64,000 bases of DNA from Eucommia ulmoides (taxonomy: Eukaryota; Streptophyta; Magnoliopsida; Garryales; Eucommiaceae). This document shows, one piece after another, positions 56,630-64,000 of the stretch (positions within the stretch are counted from its first letter, which is position 1; every line of letters starts with the position of its first letter). The stretch covers positions 31,352,474 through 31,416,473 of the forward strand of contig CM028325.1 of NCBI GenBank assembly GCA_016647705.1. Direction: 5' to 3'. Below the pieces are notes generated by a model. It was not told the origin of the DNA. It saw nothing but the letters and a program-made list of their open reading frames with translations, and ran no database searches. Both the position numbers and the translations under genes were made by a program.

Positions 56630-57890
56630 GTTTATTTGCGGTCTAGACTATTTGGTGGGCTTCCACCTCTCACCAATATCTTTAAAAAAAATGATCACAC
56701 TATTTTCCATCGTCATCCTCCAATCTAACGAAATCTTTTTCAAATTTCTCAGCACTATCTAACATCTTATATGTGGAATTTTAACGAGTTGGAACATCAA
56801 GATAAAAAAGACTCTTACATTCAATTTTAAGCAGTTCTACACACTTCTTAAAAGCCTGAAATCTATTCAGAGAGCACTTAACATATCTAATAGCTTCTCA
56901 AACCCTAACTATTGACTCGTGGAGTTCTTTCAATACATCACATACAATTAAATTCAAAATATGAACACAACAACGCATATATAAGAATTCATGCCCCAAT
57001 ACAGTACCCTTTCAATTTTTTGTTACTCTTTATAAAAATCTAATAGTTCTACTATTAGAACTAGCATTATCAACCGTCAAGATAAAATAACTATTAATAT
57101 TTCACTCACGCAAACAAGATTCATTTTTTCCCAATCGTTTTTCCTTTATGGTTTTCAACAAGACAAAAACTCGAGATTCTTTTATGCAAAACCCAATCAT
57201 CATCAATAAAATAACAACTAAGACACGCGTAATTCAAATTTTATATAGAAGTTCAAGTGTCAGTGGTTAAGCATATTTTATGACCATGCAAAATTTTCTT
57301 CAAATTTTCTCTCTACTCATGATATATCTTAACAACATTTTTAGCAACCATAGTATAACATGAAATATTTTTAAATTTTGATTGCAAAACGTTACAAAAC
57401 CTTTAAACCCATAATTCTCAACAAAACTAAATGGCAATTCATCTAAAATAGTTATTTCTACGAGACATCTTCTAGCTTTATCTACGAAAAAACTAGTTAC
57501 TACAAGACTAACCCATCTTGTCTTTTTTTTAGTTGAGTAATTAATTCGGTTTTTCCCTTAGGCAACTCTATATATGGATAATTGAGACAATTTACAAGGT
57601 GAGTCTTCAAATTACTTGTCCAATGAATTTTAGGATTTGCATCATATTGTTTTTCACAATACTTACATATCGCAATTTAATTTCCGCCCTCCTAAAATAT
57701 TTTAAGAAAATGATCCAAAACCTCATAAACTTTTCTACCTCTACCATGTGTTTGTTTTTTCACCTTTTTAGGCAAGGGTGGTTTATCCTAGTAGGGGAAC
57801 AGGAGAAGGAGTCAGAGGGTTACCTTGATTCAAAGCCATATTTGATTCCTCGAGGGGAGTAGAAGAACCCTTAGCATTAGCATATTCCAT
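56630..57890 (-). pseudogene. hAT transposase pseudogene
   Basis: Read on the minus strand from about 57890. A BED zinc finger has CKYCEKQYDA with its Cys pair at 57656-57667, followed by TSNLKTHLVNC. A catalytic-domain segment follows with TVDNASSNS near 57062, MRCCVHILNLIV near 56955 and PTRWNSTYKML near 56770. These are standard hAT (Ac/DAYSLEEPER-like) transposase blocks. More than ten stops and frameshifts are present and the C-terminal hATC dimerisation region was not found. Its terminal repeats could not be located, and the Gypsy-2 insertion lies upstream. Confidence 0.85.
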
Positions 57891-58625
57891 AAAAACAAAA
57901 AAAAAAAAAAAAAAAAAAAGGTCGAGCACGTGGACAAAAGGTACTAACAGTCAGAAAAATACTTCTTGAAAAATAAGAAGGATTTTCAGCACAATATCAC
58001 TATCTAAATTTCAGTTTACAGACAAGAGAGAATGCACAAAACATAATGCATATATATTTTTTGAATGAACATAATGCACATAATTTAACTAGGTTTTTTT
58101 CTCTCCTTAAAACAGTAATGAAATGGAAACAAAAACTTGAACTATTAGAATCTATAATTGAAATGGAAATTCCATTGAATTCGAGTTTCTATTTCTATTG
58201 AATTCCAGCGAATTCTAGTGAATTTGAGTTTCTATTCAAATAACAAATAGAAGGTTTTCGGTGATAATATAATTATATAATTATATAATCAAGTATGAAT
58301 TCAAGTTTCTGTTTCGAGTTTATATAATCAAGTTCAAGTATGATAATATAATATTATAATTCTATAATTATTTTCAAAGAACAAAATTACAGTTTCGATT
58401 AGGGTTATGTTTCTATAAACTACAATGAATAGAAACGGAACCCTCATCGAAAATGTTCTTTGAAATTACAACTTTTAAAGAATGGAATTATAGTTTCTAT
58501 TAGGGTTCTGTTTCTATAAACTACAATGAATAGAAATAGAACCCTAATCGAGAATGTTCTTTGAAATTATAGTTTTCAAAGAACAAAATTACAGTTTTGA
58601 TTAGGGTTCTGACACACAAAATTAT
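57891..58625. repeat. Tandem 101-bp units with internal inverted repeats
   Basis: A poly-A run (57896-57918) is followed by sequence rich in GAATTC-like words. From about 58373 to 58615 there are two and a half copies of a unit of about 101 bases, each with 'cgattagggtt' facing 'aaccctcatcga', so each can fold back. This may be the 5' region of the hAT element whose transposase remnant lies to the left. Confidence 0.7.
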
Positions 58626-58949
58626 TGTAAGGCCCAATTTTTGTACATACCTATTTTTAGTTGCATTTTAGAAAAAATAATAGGGTCAGAGGGTGATGCT
58701 ACTTTTGAGACTGTTAGGGTAGTTGTTTGAAAGCGAGTAGTTTGAACTTTTTTTTGTAATTTTGTCATGGAATAGTTGGTTATATATATAATTGTTAAAA
58801 AAATTGAGTTGGTAAAATATATTATTATTTTTATCATAGTGACACAATGGAAGCGTGGTGGTAAAGTGGTTCATCTTTTACTTTTACTTCTCAGTAAAAA
58901 TAAAAAAGGGAGAAACCGATTAGCGGTCTTGAAAAACCGAGTCGTTACA
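58626..58949 (+). repeat. Gypsy-2 5' LTR
   Basis: 324 bases, TGTAAGGCCC to CGTTACA, matching the sequence that starts at 63785. It is preceded by ATTAT, the left target duplication candidate (the right one is outside the window). Confidence 0.9.
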
Positions 58950-59150
58950 GTTCGTGTCAGAGCTTAGGTTATAGGTTCCGTAGGCTTGTTATGTTGTCTC
59001 GGCAGTAGTGGACTATAAGATAGGGTATTGATAGGTTGGTTCGACAAGTGAGTGGTAGTAATTTTACTTGATTAAATAGTACCTTTGCATCAAGTGTTGT
59101 TTGTTGCATTGTTGACCTTTTATTTATAAAACTTTGTTTCAGATTTGGAA

Positions 59151-60330
59151 TATGGAATGTCGAAATGAAAGTAGTGGGACTTCTGAACCTCAAAGAAAAA
59201 ATGGTTGGGCACGGAAAGAATTAGATGCTATCGAATGAATATTACAGGTTACTGCACAACTAACAAAGTAGTAGGCAAATATGATGGAATGCTAGAGGGC
59301 CCAAACCAAAACAACCAATCCTTAGACTGTGCTATTGAAAAAATTCAAGGAGTTGAACCCCCCAACTTTTACGGGAACTGTGAGTCTTGCTGATGTTGAA
59401 AATTGGTTGCGAAGCATATGACACGTATTCGAGGCAATTGGCATTACTAATGACAACCAAGTTTCTCTCGCCACCTTCCAATTAAAAGGGGAAGCCGAAC
59501 ATTGGCGGGAGAAAATGAAGAGGCTAATTTCAATTCCAAGCCAAGAGATCACTTGCGATCAATTTGTTGTCGTATTTAATGAAAAGTATTTTCCTAAATC
59601 TTATCAATTCGAGATAGAGGAGGAATTCATATTAATGAAACATGGAAAGATGTCCGTTCTGCAGTATGAAATCAAATTTGATACATTGTCCCGATTCGCT
59701 CCTGATTTGGTAAAGACCAAGGAAACGAGATGTTGAGGATTCCAAAAAGGGCTAGATTTGCAGATAAGTTCATGGTTGACTGCCCAACGGATAAAAAGTT
59801 ATGTTTAACTGGTGAACACAACGAAATTAATAGAGAAAGATGTGTAGGAAGCTGCTCAAAGTCTTGAACAGTACAAGAAGATCAGATTTAAGCTATCTAG
59901 TAGATATCTAGTAGCACATCTTAAGGATCTGACCCTCGACCGCAATTTTCTCGGGCTTCGATAGTCGACCATTCGGCTAGGAGCCAAGGGCCATGACAAT
60001 CATATTCCGAGTGACAACAAAATATACCTGAACAGAGTTCAGGTCAACAAGGGCAGGGTAGGGGTCAAACGTTTAGCCGAGTTGGGACAGCCGTATATTA
60101 TTAATGTGGATCACTAGATCATTTTATTAGAGACTGTCATATGGCAGGCCCAATATGTTTTCGTTGTCATAAGCTGGGTCATATATCTTAATTTTGTCTT
60201 AAATTTGTTGCTACTCCTACACCCTCTGCGAGGAGTATAGGCAGTGTTGGCCCTAGCGGTGTTCAGGGGCAAGGTAGAGGATCGACTAGTAGACCTCCAA
60301 CATAGGGGCGCATATTTGCTACTACTCAGC
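59151..60330 (+). pseudogene. Gypsy-2 gag
   Basis: Starts MECRNESSGTSEPQRK at 59151. The gag domain reads LKGEAEHWREKMKRLIS and FNEKYFPKSYQFEIEEEF (about 59485-59630), then QYEIKFDTLSRFAPDL. A stop follows ETRC at 59734. The first zinc knuckle near 60100 is degenerate and the second reads ICFRCHKLGH near 60150 with the last Cys uncertain. Several stops and a frameshift near 59930 follow. Confidence 0.85.
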
Positions 60331-60353
60331 TGGATACTTAAGCTACCCCTGAT

Positions 60354-63300
60354 GTGGTTACAAGTATCATGTATTTATATGATAGAGATGCACGTATACT
60401 TATTGATCTAGGTTCTACTTATTCGTTTGTTTTGACGACCTTTATGATGCATTTAGGAAAATTTTCTACTTCTTTGTCATATGGTATTATTATTTCTACC
60501 CCTGTAGGCGAGTCAGTATTGATAAATAATGTGTATAAAAATAGTCTGTTTTGCATTGGTGATGGAGAATTATTGGTGGATTTATTACCCCTGAGTATTT
60601 ACGACTTTGATGTGATACTGAGTATGGATTTTCTATCCGGCTATTATGCCATAGTCGATTATTTTAAAAATGAAGTTACTTTTCGAATCCAAGGCAAGTC
60701 AGAGTTTGTGCTTTGGGGAGATAGAATCATTACTCCTGTCAGTTTGATTTCAGTTCTAGAAGTTAGGAAATTATTAAAGAAGGAATGCTAGGGATACCTC
60801 GCGCATATGATTGACATCAGTCAGAATGAGGTACAGTTGACAGATATCCCAGTGGTCGGGGATTATTGCGATGTATTTTCAGAAGAATTGTTGTGGTTGC
60901 TAGTGGATAGAGAAATTAAATTCACAATCGAATTACTTTTGGGTATTTTTCCTATATCAATTTCACCCTATTGTATGACACCTATCAAGCTGAAAGAATT
61001 GAAGATTCAGTTACAAGTTTTGTTAGATGACAGGTTTATCAGACCCAATGTTTCTTTGTGGGGAGCTCCAATGTTGTTTGTAAGAAAGAAGGATGACACT
61101 CTGAGGATATGCATCGATTATAGACAACTGAACAAGGTAACGATTCGTAATAAATACGCGTTGCCTAGAATTGATGATTTATTCTATCAGTTGTAGAAGG
61201 TTAAGGTATTTTCCAAAATAGATCTTCGATCAGAATATCATCAAGAAAGTTAGAGACAGTGATATGTCGAAGACGGCATTTCGTATGAGGTATGGACATT
61301 ATGAATTTTTAGTTATGTCATTTGGGTTGATGAAAACCCCTACTACATTTATTGATCTGATGAATCAGATCTTCCAGCCTTATTTAGATCAGTTTATCAT
61401 AGTGTTCATCGATGATATACTGATTTACTCCTGAAATAAAGAAGAGCATGCAAAGCATCTTCAATTTGTGTTACAGATTTTGAGAGAAAAATAATTGTAT
61501 GCAAGGTTCAATAAATGTGAGTTTTAGTTGGATAGAGTTTTATTTTTGGGGCATGTTACTCGGGTAATGGTATTCAAGTCGACCTAAAGAAAGTCAAAAC
61601 CGTTGTTCAGTGGGAAAGGCCGAAAAGTATGACAGAAGTTTGAAGCTTCCTGGGATTAGTGGGTTATTATTATCGGTTTGTATAAGAATTTTCCGTTGTA
61701 GCTGTCTCATTGACCCGTTTGACTCTCAAAGAAACTAAATTTGAGTGGATTGAAAAATGTGAACAGAGTTTCCAAGAGCTGAAAATATGCTGATATCAGC
61801 ACCAATACTTTCTCTTCTAACAGAATGTGGTGGCTTTGTGATATGCAGTGACACTTCACACTAGGGCCTAGGTTGTATACTGATGCAACATGGTTATGCG
61901 ATTGCATATACCTCTCTGTAATTAAAGAATCATGAGTGTAACTACAAGACGCATGATTTGGAGCTGGCCGCGACTGTGTTTGCTTTAAAACTCCAGAGAC
62001 ATCATATACGACGAGACATGCGAGATATACACTGATCACTAGAGTCTAAAATATTTGTTTACTCATAAAAAACTTAATCTAAGACAAAGGCTTTGGACAA
62101 AATTGATAAAGAATTATGATTGTACCATTCATTATCATCTTGAAAAGACTAATGTTGTAGCAGATGCATTAAGTAAAAAATTGGCAGGTTCGGTTGCGTA
62201 CCTTCAAGTTATTCATACTAACCTATATACTGAGCTAAGATCTCTATGAGTCCAGTTGGCAGTGGGTCAGACTGTATCATTGCTTGCGGTTTTGAACTTG
62301 AGACCAACGTTAATCAATCGTATGATAGAAGGGCAGAAGTCGGATGCCTAATTGTGAAAGATAAAAAATAAAGTGAAAAATAATCAGAGAACTGACTATT
62401 GCGTTATAGATAATGATGAGGCCTTGATGTTGACAATAAACTGCATGTGCCTAACAATGCCGATTTGAAAAAAAATATATTGGAAGAAGTGCACAACTCA
62501 ATTTATGCAATGCATCCAGGCAGAACTTAAATGTATCGGGATTTACGAGAACACTATTGGTGGAATGGAATGAAATGAGAAATTGCAGAATTTGTTGCCA
62601 AGTGTCTTGTCTGTTAGCAAGTCAAGATCGAGCACTAGCATCTAAGAGGATTATAACAACATTTGCCTATCCTAGAATGAAAGTGGGAACATATCATGAT
62701 AGATTTTGTTTCAGGATTGTCCCGTACTCAAAAGAGACATAATTCTATTTGGGTGATTATTGATAGACTTACAAAGTCTGCTAATTTTTTGGCTATAAAA
62801 ACTACGTACTCCATAGACAAGTATGCAAAATTGTATATTGACAAGATTGTCAGATTGCATGGTGTGCCGATTTCCATAGTGTCAGATAGAGATCAGAAAT
62901 TTACGTTGAAATTCTAGTTGAGTCTTCAAGCTGCTCTAGGTACTAAGTTAAAATTCAGTACAACTTTTCATCCTCAGACTGACGGCCAATCAGAGCATAC
63001 AATTTAGACATTGGAAGCTATGTTAAAAGGTTGCGTTCTAGAATTTTCGAGCAACTGGGATGATCATTTAACGTTGATGGAGTTTACCTATAACAATAGC
63101 TACCATTCGATAATTGAAATGACACCGTATGAAGCGTTATATGGCAGAATATGTAGAACTCCAATCTATTGGATTGAAGTTGAAGAACAAAAAATTGTTG
63201 ATGCCTGACATAGCTCAGATGACGATAAAAAAAGTAAAAGTGATTCAAGAAAGATTGAAGATTACCCAAAGTCAATAAAAGAGCTATGCTGGCAAGTGTA

Positions 63301-63740
63301 GACGTGAGTTGGAATTTGAACTAGGTGATTACATGTTTTTACGAATATCTCCGTAGAAGGACATAATGAGATTTAGGAAGAAGAGAAAGCTAAATCCGAG
63401 GAACTTCAGGCCATACGAGATTCTAGAACGGGTTGGTACAACGGACTATCGACTAGTCCTACTGCCCGAGTTGTCTAGATTGCACAACGTTTTTCACGTT
63501 TCGATGCTCATGAAATATGTGTCAGACTATTCGCATGTGTTGACTTCTCAACCAATTGAATTGAATGAAGACTTATCATATGTTGAGAAGCCAATGCAGA
63601 TTCTAAATCGTAAAGATCAAGTGTTGCGAACAAAAATGATTCTGTTGGTAAAAGTACTATGGCGCAATCACACCGTAGAAGAGACAACATGGGAAAGAGA
63701 AAAGGAGATAAGGAATAAATATCTGCATTTATTCGATTAA
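60354..63740 (+). pseudogene. Gypsy-2 pol: protease, RT, RNase H, integrase, chromodomain-like tail
   Basis: Protease LIDLGSTYSFV (about 60400, DLGS where DPGS is usual) and [38 protein letters not shown] (61060), a short deletion near 61245 in YHQ-, [12 protein letters not shown] and FIDDILIYS (61405-61431) followed by a stop. RNase H is frameshifted, with [21 protein letters not shown] at 62115. Integrase: IMIDFVSGL (62690), VSDRDQKFT (62878), DGQSEHTI (62980), so all three acidic residues survive. The tail RPYEILERVG, VFHVSMLMKY and a chromodomain-like block (63560-63737) end in TAA. Many stops make it non-coding. Confidence 0.92.
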
Positions 63741-63784
63741 GTAACTAAAATTTCGAAATGAAATTTCTTTTAGGGGGGAATAAT

Positions 63785-63949
63785 TGTAAGGCCCAATTTT
63801 TGCACGTACATATTTTTAGTTGCATTTAAAAAAAAATAAAAATAAAAAATAATAGGGTCAGAGGGTGGTGCTACTTTTGAGACTGTTAGGGCAGTTGTTT
63901 GAAAGCGAGTGGTTTGAACCTTTTTGTAGTGTTGTCATGAAATAGTTGG

Positions 63950-64000
<51 letters not shown>
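63785..64000 (+). repeat. Gypsy-2 3' LTR, start only, with expanded TA run
   Basis: TGTAAGGCCCAATTTTTGC onwards matches the 5' LTR for about 165 bases up to 'tagttggttatata', then continues as pure TA repeats from 63949 to the window end, where the 5' LTR has only about 5 repeats. The remainder lies outside. Confidence 0.9.

Larger units (their letters stand above)
58626..64000 (+). mobile_element. Gypsy-2, Ty3/gypsy chromovirus, truncated by window end
   Basis: A 324-bp LTR, a TCGTGTCAGAGC-like degenerate primer site (58952), gag, pol and the start of the 3' LTR at 63785 are present. The protein sequence is clearly related to Gypsy-1 along its length (for example [18 protein letters not shown] and the chromodomain-like tail), although the LTRs are unrelated in length and sequence. 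Many stops and frameshifts make it inactive. Confidence 0.93.

Noticed and set aside
1-64000. tRNA, rRNA, CRISPR, bacterial operon or phage features
   Set aside because: I found no cloverleaf, rRNA core or regularly spaced direct repeat with unique spacers; the tRNA-like words are retrotransposon primer sites, and the base composition and introns are those of a plant nuclear genome.

Overview
The window is repeat-rich nuclear DNA of a flowering plant, most likely a dicot. It is AT-rich, carries nested Ty1/copia and Ty3/gypsy LTR retrotransposons with plant tRNA primer sites, and holds hAT, MULE and PIF/Harbinger-like DNA transposons, an RTE-type LINE remnant and one ordinary intron-containing host gene. 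I see no bacterial, viral, tRNA, rRNA or CRISPR features. The species cannot be named from the sequence.

Layout. 1-2230 is the end of a Tat/Ogre-like gypsy LTR with its primer site and a decayed gag start. About 2280-3480 is an unidentified non-autonomous element with GTGAATATTCAC-type palindromes. 3769-12009 is a long-TIR MULE-like element holding a captured ABI-clade PP2C phosphatase fragment; it was later split by Copia-1 (4700-11277, TSD CCTTC). A hAT derivative lies at 12665-13531 and microsatellites near 15.0 kb. Copia-2 (about 16.48-28.35 kb, heavily deleted) is split by Gypsy-1 (18138-28038), a chromovirus whose 3' LTR contains a further LTR-like insertion (24906-26139). Copia-3 (29399-39020, TSD AATTT) contains two antisense gypsy-type insertions: a solo LTR (31795-33112, TSD ATAGG) and a larger derivative (33271-36738, TSD GTCAT). 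A hAT derivative (39627-40531, TSD TATAATGT), a 132-bp MULE-type MITE (40709-40840), AT-rich repeats, a decayed LTR-like region with a Tourist-like MITE, a Harbinger-like element (45221-46066) and a 2.36-kb MULE (46125-48479) full of AGTAGATATCTACT palindromes follow.

The one convincing host gene is at 48818-53348 (+): four exons encoding a complete 475-residue major facilitator superfamily transporter. All splice junctions keep the frame. Introns 2 and 3 carry transposon-derived sequence, including a second copy of the 132-bp MITE. Downstream are an inverted copy of the intron-2 repeat, a decayed RTE LINE (54.22-55.77 kb), a hAT transposase pseudogene on the minus strand (56.63-57.89 kb) and Gypsy-2 (58626 to beyond the window), related in its proteins to Gypsy-1 but with a 324-bp LTR.

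All transposon reading frames are broken by stops, frameshifts or deletions, so none looks autonomous. Apart from the MFS gene the window is a record of layered insertions, which the nesting and target-site duplications allow one to order. The least explained signals are three unrelated arrays of short perfect palindromes inside non-autonomous elements, and a MULE family in which 132-bp MITEs and a 2.36-kb member share their ends.
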